Assembly (NCBI RefSeq): GCF_947502995.1
Contig: NZ_CANNBW010000014.1
Location: 62,001-126,000, forward strand
Length of the DNA stretch: 64,000 bases
Reading direction: 5' to 3'
Source of the DNA: an uncultured Tenacibaculum sp.
GTDB taxonomy: Bacteria; Bacteroidota; Bacteroidia; Flavobacteriales; Flavobacteriaceae
Shown: positions 8,999 to 17,407 of the stretch, in pieces
How positions within the stretch are numbered: the stretch's first letter is position 1
Layout of the letters: every line of letters starts with the position of its first letter
Made by a program: the position numbers and the translations under genes
The notes under the pieces: generated by a model
Database searches by the model: none
Told to the model about the DNA's origin: nothing
What the model saw: only the letters and a program-made list of their open reading frames with translations

Positions 8999-9969
8999 TA
9001 AAATATACCTTCTTTTAAAATATCATGTAAGTGAACAACACCAACATAGTTGTTATCATTATCACATACTAAGATTTGTGTAATATTATTATTTTCCAAT
9101 GTATCTAAGGCATCAATTGCCATAGCATCAATATGAATAGTTTTAGGTTGTTTACTCATAATATCAGCAGCAGTTAAATCATCTATTTTAGTAGTTTTAT
9201 TTAACATTCTTCTGATATCTCCGTCAGTAATAATACCTTCAATTTTATTTTCAGTATTAATTACAGCAGTAACTCCTAATCTTTTTTCAGAGATTTCTAC
9301 AATTACTTTAGAAACTTTATCTGTAGGAATTACTTTTGGTAATTCATTATTGTTAACTAAATCAGATACTCTTAAATATAAACGTTTACCTAAAGCTCCT
9401 CCCGGATGATATTTCGCGAAATCTTTATTACTAAATCCTCTTAAATCTAACAAACAAACAGCTAATGCGTCCCCTAAAACAAGTTGTGCGGTAGTACTAT
9501 TCGTTGGAGCTAAGTTATTTGGATCAGCTTCTCTTTCTACATAAGAATTTAAAACATAATCAGCATTTTTACCTAAAAAAGAATCCGCATTACCCGTTAT
9601 GGCAATAATTTTATTGTTCGAATTTCTTATTAAAGGAACCAAAACTTTTATTTCTGGAGTATTACCACTTTTTGAAATACAAATCACAACATCTTCCGTT
9701 TGAATATTTCCTAAATCACCGTGAATTGCATCTGCAGCATGCATAAATACTGCTGGAGTTCCTGTAGAATTTAAAGTAGCAACTATTTTATTTGCAATAT
9801 TTGCACTTTTACCAATTCCAGTAATAATTACTCTTCCTTTAGAATTTAATATGAAGTTAACTGCATTAGCAAAGGAATTGTCCAAAAAATTAGTTAAATT
9901 AGCTATACTATTGCTTTGAAGTTCAATAGTTTCTTTAGCTTTAGCTAGTATTAAGTCTGTATTTTTCAA
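8998..9969 (-). CDS. kdsD: KpsF/GutQ-type arabinose-5-phosphate isomerase
   Basis: The enzyme converts ribulose-5-phosphate to arabinose-5-phosphate, the first step to the Kdo of lipopolysaccharide. A SIS domain covers about residues 35-170, with ITGIGKSANIANKI, the AADAIHGDLG block and CISKSGNTPEI. Two CBS domains follow (about 205-323). The length of 323 matches the family. It heads the envelope operon kdsD-tatC-AhpD-like-lptB and is divergent from recQ. Confidence 0.92.
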   Translation of the reverse strand: MKNTDLILAKAKETIELQSNSIANLTNFLDNSFANAVNFILNSKGRVIITGIGKSANIANKIVATLNSTGTPAVFMHAADAIHGDLGNIQTEDVVICISKSGNTPEIKVLVPLIRNSNNKIIAITGNADSFLGKNADYVLNSYVEREADPNNLAPTNSTTAQLVLGDALAVCLLDLRGFSNKDFAKYHPGGALGKRLYLRVSDLVNNNELPKVIPTDKVSKVIVEISEKRLGVTAVINTENKIEGIITDGDIRRMLNKTTKIDDLTAADIMSKQPKTIHIDAMAIDALDTLENNNITQILVCDNDNNYVGVVHLHDILKEGIF

Positions 9970-10065
9970 GTAAAACAGGTTTAATTTAAAGTGTAAAAAT
10001 AGGAATATTTTAGCTAGAAAAACTTTCCTTTTAAAAGAAACTTTGAAGATCTTTAAGTAATTATT

Positions 10066-10095
10066 TTTGTGTATTAGTTTGAATTTTTAATTTTG
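10066..10095 (+). promoter_or_regulatory. Bacteroidetes-type promoter of recQ
   Basis: TTTG (10066-10069) and TAATTTTG (10088-10095) are separated by 18 bp and match the Bacteroidetes -33/-7 consensus TTTG...TAnnTTTG. The recQ ATG is 16 bp downstream. Confidence 0.65.
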
Positions 10096-10111
10096 GCTTT
10101 CTGGGAACATT

Positions 10112-12301
10112 ATGAAAATGAATTTATACGATGCTTTAAAAAAGTTTTTTGGATTCAATCAATTCAAGGGACTTCAAGAAGATGTGGTAAAAAGCATACT
10201 GAACGACCAAAATACGTTTGTAATTATGCCAACAGGTGGTGGAAAATCACTTTGTTACCAATTACCAGCCTTAATGAAAGAAGGTACCGCAATTGTGGTT
10301 TCACCATTAATTGCCTTAATGAAGAATCAAGTTGATGCTATCCGTGGAATCTCCGAAACTCACGGCATAGCTCATGTATTGAACTCTTCATTAAACAAAT
10401 CTGAGGTCAATCAGGTGAAACAAGATATTATGGACGGCGTTACAAAATTGTTGTACGTTGCACCCGAATCTTTGATTAAAGAGGAATATGTAGATTTCTT
10501 AAAATCACAGAAAATATCTTTTGTCGCCATTGACGAGGCTCACTGTATCTCTGAATGGGGGCATGATTTTAGACCTGAGTATAGAAATCTTAGAGCTATT
10601 ATCAAACAGATCGATAACGTTCCTGTTATCGGTCTAACTGCAACAGCAACAGAAAAGGTACAAGAAGATATCTTAAAAACTTTAGGAATGACTGATGCTA
10701 ATATTTATAAAGCATCATTTAATAGAGCTAATTTATTTTATGAAGTTCGTCCTAAAACAAAAGATATTGAAAAGGATATCATTCGTTTTGTAAAGCAAAA
10801 AGAAGGACAATCTGGTATTGTTTATTGTTTAAGTAGAAAAAAGGTAGAAGAGATTGCCCAGGTTTTACAAGTAAACGGTATCAATGCTTTACCATATCAT
10901 GCAGGTTTTGATGCAAAAACCAGAGCAAAACACCAAGATATGTTCTTAATGGAAGATTGTGATGTAGTTGTTGCTACAATTGCATTTGGTATGGGAATTG
11001 ACAAACCAGATGTTCGTTTTGTAATTCATCATGATATTCCTAAAAGTTTAGAAAGTTATTACCAAGAAACAGGTAGAGCAGGAAGAGATGGAGGAGAAGG
11101 TCACTGCTTAACATTCTATTCTTATAAAGACATAGAAAAATTAGAGAAGTTTATGGCAAATAAACCTGTTGCAGAGCAAGAGGTTGGTCATGCTTTATTA
11201 CAAGAAGTTGTAGGTTATGCTGAAACTTCAATGAATAGACGTAAATACTTGTTACATTATTTCGGTGAAGAGTTTGACGAAATAAATGGAGAAGGAGCTG
11301 ATATGGATGATAATATGAAAAATCCTAAGAAAAAACATGAAGCTCAAGAACAAGTTTGTACTGTTTTAAAAGTAGTAAAGAATACAAATGAAATGTATAA
11401 GGCTAAAGAAGTTGTAAATACAATTACTGGAAAAGAAAATGCCTTATTAAAATCGCACAAAACTACAGAACAACCATTTTTTGGAATAGGTAAAGAGAAA
11501 GATGGTAATTATTGGATGGCTTTAATTCGACAAATGTTAGTTGCTGATCTTATTAAAAAAGAGATCGAGCAATATGGTGTTGTGAAGTTAACCAAAGCAG
11601 GAAAAGTATATTTAGAAAATCCATCTTCATTTATGATGACAGAAGATCATGTTTATAATGATACTGATGATGGATCTATAATTACGAATGCTAAATCAAG
11701 TGCTGTTGGATTAGATGATAAGCTTATTAGTATGCTTAAGGATTTAAGAAAACAAGTAGGTAAGAAATTAGGTGTTCCTCCTTTTGCTGTTTTTCAAGAT
11801 CCTTCTATTAATGATATGGCTTTAAAATATCCTATAACCTTAGAGGAATTATCTACAGTTCATGGAGTAGGTGAAGGTAAAGCTAAGAAATATGGTAAAG
11901 ATTTTATCAAATTAATCGGACAATACGTTACTGATAATGATATTACTAGACCAGATGATTTAGTGGTAAAAAGTACAGGAGTAAACTCTGGTTTAAAGCT
12001 TTATATTATTCAAAATACCGATCGTAAATTACCTTTAGAGGATATTGCAAAATCAAAAGGTTTAGAAATGAATGAGCTAATTAAAGAAATGGAAGCTATT
12101 GTATTTTCTGGAACTAAATTAAATATTGATTATGCAATTGAAGATTTATTAGATGAAGATCAGCAAGAAGAAATACATGAATATTTTATGGAAGCTGAGA
12201 CAGATAAAATTCAAGATGCATTAGATGAATTTGATGGTGATTATGACGATGAAGAATTACGTTTAATGAGAATTAAGTTTACTAGTGATGTAGCTAACTA
12301 G
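10112..12301 (+). CDS. recQ: ATP-dependent DNA helicase RecQ
   Basis: This is a 3'-5' superfamily 2 helicase for recombination and fork repair. Walker A is PTGGGKS (residues 40-46), the DEAH box is IDEAHCISEWGHDFRPEY, and motif VI is QETGRAGRDG. An RQC winged helix covers about residues 405-520, an HRDC domain about 530-605, and a helical tail follows to 729. The four zinc-binding cysteines expected near residues 370-410 are absent: the segment reads SMNRRKYLLHYFGEEF and then an acidic linker. Loss of the cysteines seems typical of this bacteroidetal RecQ type. Confidence 0.95.
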   Translation: MKMNLYDALKKFFGFNQFKGLQEDVVKSILNDQNTFVIMPTGGGKSLCYQLPALMKEGTAIVVSPLIALMKNQVDAIRGISETHGIAHVLNSSLNKSEVNQVKQDIMDGVTKLLYVAPESLIKEEYVDFLKSQKISFVAIDEAHCISEWGHDFRPEYRNLRAIIKQIDNVPVIGLTATATEKVQEDILKTLGMTDANIYKASFNRANLFYEVRPKTKDIEKDIIRFVKQKEGQSGIVYCLSRKKVEEIAQVLQVNGINALPYHAGFDAKTRAKHQDMFLMEDCDVVVATIAFGMGIDKPDVRFVIHHDIPKSLESYYQETGRAGRDGGEGHCLTFYSYKDIEKLEKFMANKPVAEQEVGHALLQEVVGYAETSMNRRKYLLHYFGEEFDEINGEGADMDDNMKNPKKKHEAQEQVCTVLKVVKNTNEMYKAKEVVNTITGKENALLKSHKTTEQPFFGIGKEKDGNYWMALIRQMLVADLIKKEIEQYGVVKLTKAGKVYLENPSSFMMTEDHVYNDTDDGSIITNAKSSAVGLDDKLISMLKDLRKQVGKKLGVPPFAVFQDPSINDMALKYPITLEELSTVHGVGEGKAKKYGKDFIKLIGQYVTDNDITRPDDLVVKSTGVNSGLKLYIIQNTDRKLPLEDIAKSKGLEMNELIKEMEAIVFSGTKLNIDYAIEDLLDEDQQEEIHEYFMEAETDKIQDALDEFDGDYDDEELRLMRIKFTSDVAN

Positions 12302-12315
12302 AATTTAAGAAATTA

Positions 12316-12906
12316 ATGAACGAAAGAGTTACAGCATATATATTAACTTCAGAAAAATGGACGCAAGAATTAAACCTTTTGCGTTCTTTTTTATTAGAAT
12401 TAAATCTAGAAGAAGCTATCAAATGGGGAGCACCAGCATATTTGTATAAAGGAAAGAATATTATTGGTATTGCTAGGTTTAAAAATTATTTCGGATTATG
12501 GTTTCATCAAGGAGTTTTCATTAATGATAGATATAAAGTTTTAATGAATGCTCAGGAAGGAAAAACGAAAGCAATGCGTCAATGGCGTTTTACTTCTATA
12601 GAAGAAATAGACAAAGTAAAAATTGTAGATTACGTTTTACAAGCTATAAAGAATGCTGATGAAGGCAAAGAACTTAAGCCTAAAAGAAACACAAAACCAT
12701 TAGAAATTCCTGAATTACTAATCAACGAATTAAATAAGAGCGAAAATTTAATGATTAATTTTAAATCTTTTTCGTTAAGTAAACAAAGAGAATTTACAGA
12801 ATATATAAGTTCTGCTAAAAGAGAATCTACACAAGTAAGTCGACTACAAAAAATAATTCCTATGATTATGAAAAACATAGGATTAAATGATAAGTATAAA
12901 AAATAA
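12316..12906 (+). CDS. DUF1801/YdeI-OmpD-associated family protein
   Basis: The 196-residue cytoplasmic protein has an N-terminal DUF1801 (iron-chaperone-like, frataxin-fold) domain with EAIKWGAPAYLYKGKNIIGI near residue 33 and FGLWFHQG near 60. A C-terminal YdeI-like helical segment follows (FKSFSLSKQREFTEYISSAKR near 148). YdeI-type proteins have been linked to peptide and bacteriocin tolerance in enterics, but the function here is unproven. It follows recQ by 14 bp on the same strand and is probably co-transcribed. Confidence 0.75.
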   Translation: MNERVTAYILTSEKWTQELNLLRSFLLELNLEEAIKWGAPAYLYKGKNIIGIARFKNYFGLWFHQGVFINDRYKVLMNAQEGKTKAMRQWRFTSIEEIDKVKIVDYVLQAIKNADEGKELKPKRNTKPLEIPELLINELNKSENLMINFKSFSLSKQREFTEYISSAKRESTQVSRLQKIIPMIMKNIGLNDKYKK

Positions 12907-12908
12907 AA

Positions 12909-13268
12909 TTATTTTAGAATTATTTTATCAATAGTTGCAGTACTATCACAACGTATTACATATAAATCTAAATTTTTACTAGTTACGTAGTATTCTGCAC
13001 AAGGCCTTAAACGAGGTTTACTCTTTCCAAAATCAACATCGCCTGTTTTCAAAATAGTAGAAACTTGAGCAGTATCTATATTGTTTGATAGCATTACAGA
13101 CTTTGCATTATCAGAAAATAATCTTTTTTTGGTTCTAATACTTTTTAAAGTTCTTGCATCCATTCCATAATCAAAAGTAACTTTTTTGTTTTTCCAAAAG
13201 AAAGAAACAGCTAAAGTTCCCAAAGCTACACCGACTAAATAAAAACCTATTCTTTTAAGTAATTGCAT
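12909..13268 (-). CDS. DUF4258 family protein
   Basis: The 119-residue protein has one N-terminal membrane helix (about residues 7-25) and a small soluble domain that resembles the DUF4258 proteins common in Flavobacteriaceae. The layout RTLKSIRTKKRLFSD, then GDVDFGKS, then a C-terminal strand pair matches that family as I remember it. The function is unknown. It converges on the YdeI-like gene with a 2-bp gap and no clear hairpin between them. Confidence 0.6.
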   Translation of the reverse strand: MQLLKRIGFYLVGVALGTLAVSFFWKNKKVTFDYGMDARTLKSIRTKKRLFSDNAKSVMLSNNIDTAQVSTILKTGDVDFGKSKPRLRPCAEYYVTSKNLDLYVIRCDSTATIDKIILK

Positions 13269-13487
13269 TGTTAAAATTTACATGTCAAAAATATTAATAT
13301 ATAAGCAGACGGAATAATTTTTTTTGAACATATATTAAATTTTATTTTCAAAAGTTAAAGTCAATATAATTAAAGGTTTAATGATGTTTTTATGATAAAC
13401 TCAATTATTACAAGTGTTAATTTATAAAATTTAGGTAGGGTAAATATTTTAATAGCTGTTTTAAGTCCGAATTAAAACCACATAAAA

Positions 13488-14480
13488 ATGAAATTACTGT
13501 CTATTAATTTAAAAACAATCGCTCTATTATTAACAACTTTAATTGTTTTTACTTCGTGTAATGATGATGACGAAACTACTCCTATTGATGGAAATCAAAA
13601 CCAATCAGTATTTAATGAACTTATAGGAACATGGTTAATTCAAAAAAGTAGTGTAAATGGAGTAGAAGTGAGTGCAGAATCATTTAACTGCTTAAAAACA
13701 TCTGTAATAAAATTTACAGAAAGAAATTATGAATTAAATTATAATAAAAAGGGAACTGGAGCCTTTGCAGCCGGTTGTGCAGTTACTCAACAATTTTCAG
13801 GAACATATGAAGTAAATAAAGAAGGCGTTGTAGATTTAAATTCAAACAGAGGTTTAACTGCTGAGTTAAAAGAAGGAAAACTTATAGTAACAACCGTAGA
13901 AGGAAATACAAAACAAGAAGATATTTTTATAAATGAAAAAGATATAGTTACTTCTGTATTAGATACAGATGATACTAGTGCAGGAGGAAATCCTACAACA
14001 GGAACTCCTGTAGAAACTGAAGAGTTTAAAAAGTTAAAAGAAAAACTACAAGGAAAGTGGGCATTAAATTCTTTCGAAATTAACGGAGAATCTATTACAT
14101 TAAGTTCATGTAGATCAGGTTCTTTAATTGAGTTTAAAGAAAACAATAATGAAATTTTCATTCTTCAAAAGAAAGCAACATTCACGCAAGGAGATTTAAA
14201 TAAATACGGAATTGGTATTGGAGGTACTGGAATAAAAACTATAAAAGTCACAAAGTCAACCACTAGTGGAAATAATAAAGATAAAGTAACGATTGATAGT
14301 AATGCTTCTTGTAAGTTTATTAAAGAAAGTACAAGAATTTTTGAGCATGTTTCAGATAATACTTTAAAAATTAAAACGAGAAATATACAGTTTAAGTTAA
14401 TCGATGCTTCTACAATAGAATTAACTTTTAAAAACACTTCTACTAATACAGAAGGGAAACAGATTTACAAGAAAATGTAA
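13488..14480 (+). CDS. two-module lipocalin-like lipoprotein
   Basis: A lipoprotein signal ends in FTSC (near residue 23) and is followed by acidic NDDDE, a pattern of surface-directed lipoproteins in Bacteroidota. Two lipocalin-like modules follow. One starts at LIGTWLIQKSSVNG (about residue 46) and the other at LQGKWALNSFEING (about 188), each with the G-x-W strand and a conserved cysteine about 20 residues on. The ligand is unknown. It is monocistronic and ends at a long hairpin. Confidence 0.75.
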   Translation: MKLLSINLKTIALLLTTLIVFTSCNDDDETTPIDGNQNQSVFNELIGTWLIQKSSVNGVEVSAESFNCLKTSVIKFTERNYELNYNKKGTGAFAAGCAVTQQFSGTYEVNKEGVVDLNSNRGLTAELKEGKLIVTTVEGNTKQEDIFINEKDIVTSVLDTDDTSAGGNPTTGTPVETEEFKKLKEKLQGKWALNSFEINGESITLSSCRSGSLIEFKENNNEIFILQKKATFTQGDLNKYGIGIGGTGIKTIKVTKSTTSGNNKDKVTIDSNASCKFIKESTRIFEHVSDNTLKIKTRNIQFKLIDASTIELTFKNTSTNTEGKQIYKKM

Positions 14481-14496
14481 TCTTTTTTAGTTGATA

Positions 14497-14529
14497 AGAA
14501 GAAACCTTAAATATTTTAAGGTTTCTTCT
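14497..14529. terminator. hairpin terminator between convergent genes
   Basis: Perfect 14-bp arms AGAAGAAACCTTAA (14497-14510) and TTAAGGTTTCTTCT (14516-14529) enclose a 5-nt loop. The T-rich tail is weak. It sits between the lipocalin lipoprotein and the end of the adenylation-enzyme operon, so it can serve both strands. Confidence 0.65.
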
Positions 14530-14574
14530 AAATTACTAAAACATAAGTTTCAGTAATTCCCCCAACTTAGTATT

Positions 14575-15288
14575 TTATAAAGGGATAAAGGCTTGAATTT
14601 TATAAAATTCATCAGCATTTAAATTGTCATTAGAAATGTTTGGTCCGAATGCAAAACGAAACCAAACTCCATTATTAAGTGTTGCTTTTACATAGCCTCC
14701 TAAAAACTGATATAAAGTTTTTGTATCTCCACTATCAACTCTAGTTTGTCCTAAATGCTCATAAAATCCTCCAAAAGAAAAAGAGTCGCTCACTTTAAAA
14801 CCAGGAATTACCCAGTTTAACATTAAATCCTGTGAGCTACCTTCACCACGTAAACTCATGTAATACGCATGATAGGTTTCAAATTCAAATCTTCCAGAAT
14901 TGTATAAAGCAAAAACACTAGGAATTAAACTTTCTGCAATTTTAGTTCCAGCAGTTTGAGATAATAACTTTCCATGTCCGAAACCTAAACTAGGGTTTAC
15001 AAACAGTTTACCGTCTTTAGAAGCTAAACCTAAACCTACACCAGTTTCTAGAAATAAATCTTTTCCTTGATTACCAAAAGAAGGATTCACCCAAAAAACA
15101 CTGTAAAAAGTTAATTTTGTTCTAGGTTTAAGTTCATAAGAACCTAAAAAAACATTATTAAATCCGGCTCCACTATTGTGAATAGGCATAATAGCAAAAG
15201 AAGTTTTCGATTTTTTTTCTTCTTCTTGAGCAAAAATGGAAGCTATTGATAAACATAAAATTGTGATAAAAATGATTGATTTTTTCAT
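14575..15288 (-). CDS. outer membrane protein, last gene of the adenylation operon
   Basis: The 237-residue protein has a signal peptide (ending near IFAQ) and then amphipathic strands typical of a small outer membrane barrel. There is a conserved-looking opening (FAIMPIHNSGAGFNNVFLGSYE) and FGGFYEHLGQTRVDS near residue 175. It may belong to DUF6733; I recall that family only loosely. It is the fourth gene of the operon, 19 bp after the enoyl-CoA hydratase gene, so it may export or receive the operon's product. Confidence 0.6.
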   Translation of the reverse strand: MKKSIIFITILCLSIASIFAQEEEKKSKTSFAIMPIHNSGAGFNNVFLGSYELKPRTKLTFYSVFWVNPSFGNQGKDLFLETGVGLGLASKDGKLFVNPSLGFGHGKLLSQTAGTKIAESLIPSVFALYNSGRFEFETYHAYYMSLRGEGSSQDLMLNWVIPGFKVSDSFSFGGFYEHLGQTRVDSGDTKTLYQFLGGYVKATLNNGVWFRFAFGPNISNDNLNADEFYKIQAFIPL

Positions 15289-15307
15289 GATAAATTGAGG
15301 TTAAAGA

Positions 15308-16066
15308 TTAATTAAAATTTGGAGTTCTTTTTTCTAAAAAGGCGCTCATGCCTTCGGTTTGATTTTGAGTATGAAATAAAGAGTGGAACAACTTTCTTTC
15401 AAATACAATTCCGTCTTTCAAACTACTCTCTAAAGCTTGATTTGTAGCTTCTTTTGCAGCTTTTAATGCTGTTTTAGAATAAGAAGCAATCAAGTGTGCT
15501 TTTTTAATAATTTGTTTTGTGAAATTTTCCTGAGGCAAAACTTGAGTAATAAGTCCGATTTTCTCAGCTTCTTCGGCGTTAATTGTCTTTCCGGTTAAAA
15601 TGATTTCCATGGCTTTAGATTTTCCAACAAGTTTTGTTAATCGTTGAGTTCCACCAATACCTGGAATAACTCCTAATTTAATTTCAGGCTGACCAAATTG
15701 TGCATTTTCTGAAGCATAAATAATATCACACATCATGGCAAGTTCGCATCCGCCACCAAAAGCATAACCATTTACCGCAGCGATTATAGGAGTTTTAATG
15801 CGTGAAAAAATTTCCCAATACCCAAAATAATCTTCATTAAACATTGCTGTGAAATCTTTTTCAGCCATTTCTTTAATGTCAGCTCCAGCACAAAAAGTTT
15901 TTTCATTTCCTGTAATAATAATACAGCCAATTTTCGGAGATTTATCATATTCTAATAATCCAGAAATAAGTTCATGCATAAGTTCTGAATTCAGTGCATT
16001 AAGTGCTTCAGGACGGTTTAATTTGGCAATAACGATCCTATCTATTTTTTCAAATAGTACATTCAT
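15308..16066 (-). CDS. enoyl-CoA hydratase/isomerase
   Basis: The 252-residue crotonase-fold protein shows the oxyanion-hole segments CAGADIKEM (near residue 59) and NGYAFGGGCELAMMCD (near 96). The general acid/base glutamates of hydratases are visible in GCELA and in QPEIKLGVIPGIGGTQRL. It could serve fatty-acid or phenylacetate-type oxidation. Its place, 21 bp behind the membrane flavoprotein gene, suggests instead a role with the adenylation enzyme. Substrate unknown. Confidence 0.88.
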   Translation of the reverse strand: MNVLFEKIDRIVIAKLNRPEALNALNSELMHELISGLLEYDKSPKIGCIIITGNEKTFCAGADIKEMAEKDFTAMFNEDYFGYWEIFSRIKTPIIAAVNGYAFGGGCELAMMCDIIYASENAQFGQPEIKLGVIPGIGGTQRLTKLVGKSKAMEIILTGKTINAEEAEKIGLITQVLPQENFTKQIIKKAHLIASYSKTALKAAKEATNQALESSLKDGIVFERKLFHSLFHTQNQTEGMSAFLEKRTPNFN

Positions 16067-16087
16067 AAGTAATAAGTTTTGTGATTG

Positions 16088-17401
16088 TTAAGAGTCCCAA
16101 ATAGCTCCGTAAGCTGGAATTCCTCGGTATTCCATATTATGAACTACTTTTTGCGTTAAACTCTGATTAGAAATACAGATTACAGCTTCAGCATTAAAAT
16201 CTTTATAAGCTTGGTAAGTAAGTTTTACCAAATCAGGTTTTCCATGTTCATCTGTATTCCAAATAATAGCATTAGGTTGTACATTTTTAATCTCATTTAC
16301 TAATGCTTCTCCGTATGTTTTTTCAGGAGATCGAGTAGACCAAATTAAAACAGAAGGAGTTTCATTGAGTAATAAATGTGGTAAACACGGACCAATACCG
16401 CTTCCTGTGGCAACCCAAATTACTTTTTTAAATAATTTATCTACATTTCCAACACCTGCTGTAGGAATTCCTTTTACCCAAATTTTATTAGGTTTTTCTG
16501 AAATGAATTTTCCAGTCCAATCTCCAGCTCTAGAAATAGTTAAACGAAAACCAGTTTTATCGGGAGCAGGAACATTTGCAAATGAATGCCATTCTAGTAG
16601 CGGATTTCTGCTCAATGCTGTAGATGAACCAGCAAAAGGTGTAACTCCGTAATCGAAACTAGTTAAGGCAACATGATTAGAAGGACTATCGATATTGATA
16701 TCTACTTTTTTCAAACGTAACCACGGAATTATTACACTTGCGGTTAGAACAATTAAAATCCAAAAATCTAATTTATTCCACAAAGGAATTGAAGGAGATT
16801 CTAGTCGTACGAATAATAGCATTTGAACCCAGAATAATATCAAAACTGACCAGCCACCAATTCTGTGAGTAATTTCAAACTGATTGTGATATTTGGCTCT
16901 CATTTTTGGCAAAGCCATAATTACAATAGTAACTAATAATACCAAGATGAGTGTGGTAATAATTACTATAGGATTGTTGATTTGATATACATCGTTAGAT
17001 AAACTCTTGTAAATCCCCCAAACAAACACAAAGTACCATAAAGTTCCCATAGTTGCACTAGAGCTGTGTAAACCGCCAAAATGATATACTTTGGCACATA
17101 TTCTTCGAATAAACAAAGGCCAATGTTTTGGAACACTTGTAGCTATTGTAAATAAAAGATTTATTACATACTGTTGTCGAATTAATATCGCGAGTGTAAA
17201 ATTGAAAAGAATTACTCTAGAAATCTTATAAATAGCTATGCTTTCTGGATTAAACCAATTCCATGAAGTTAATCCTTTGAAGAAAATGAAACAGTTTATT
17301 AATGTGATTAAAATAAATAATCTTTTGTAGGGAATAAGCAAAGGATGTTTTCCTAATCGATATAGAAAACTCTTTTTCGGTGGTATAATTATCGTATTCA
17401 T
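16088..17401 (-). CDS. six-helix membrane flavoprotein (TmpA-like oxidoreductase)
   Basis: The 437-residue protein has about six membrane helices in residues 25-235, then a cytosolic reductase module. A likely FAD-site strand is LLEWHSFANVP. The NAD(P)-binding turn is VATGSGIGPCLPHLL near residue 330, as in ferredoxin-NADP reductases. Histidines occur in YHFGGLHSS (helix 3) and FEITHRIGGW (helix 5), fewer than the two pairs of NADPH oxidases, so haem binding is uncertain. It resembles the fungal TmpA/NRPS-linked membrane flavoproteins as I recall them. It lies 6 bp after the adenylation-enzyme gene. Confidence 0.7.
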   Translation of the reverse strand: MNTIIIPPKKSFLYRLGKHPLLIPYKRLFILITLINCFIFFKGLTSWNWFNPESIAIYKISRVILFNFTLAILIRQQYVINLLFTIATSVPKHWPLFIRRICAKVYHFGGLHSSSATMGTLWYFVFVWGIYKSLSNDVYQINNPIVIITTLILVLLVTIVIMALPKMRAKYHNQFEITHRIGGWSVLILFWVQMLLFVRLESPSIPLWNKLDFWILIVLTASVIIPWLRLKKVDINIDSPSNHVALTSFDYGVTPFAGSSTALSRNPLLEWHSFANVPAPDKTGFRLTISRAGDWTGKFISEKPNKIWVKGIPTAGVGNVDKLFKKVIWVATGSGIGPCLPHLLLNETPSVLIWSTRSPEKTYGEALVNEIKNVQPNAIIWNTDEHGKPDLVKLTYQAYKDFNAEAVICISNQSLTQKVVHNMEYRGIPAYGAIWDS

Positions 17402-17407
17402 GATTGC

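Noticed and set aside
10093-10335. 80-codon frame overlapping the start of recQ
   Set aside because: It is out of frame with recQ, has no family features and low-quality composition; a shadow of the real gene.
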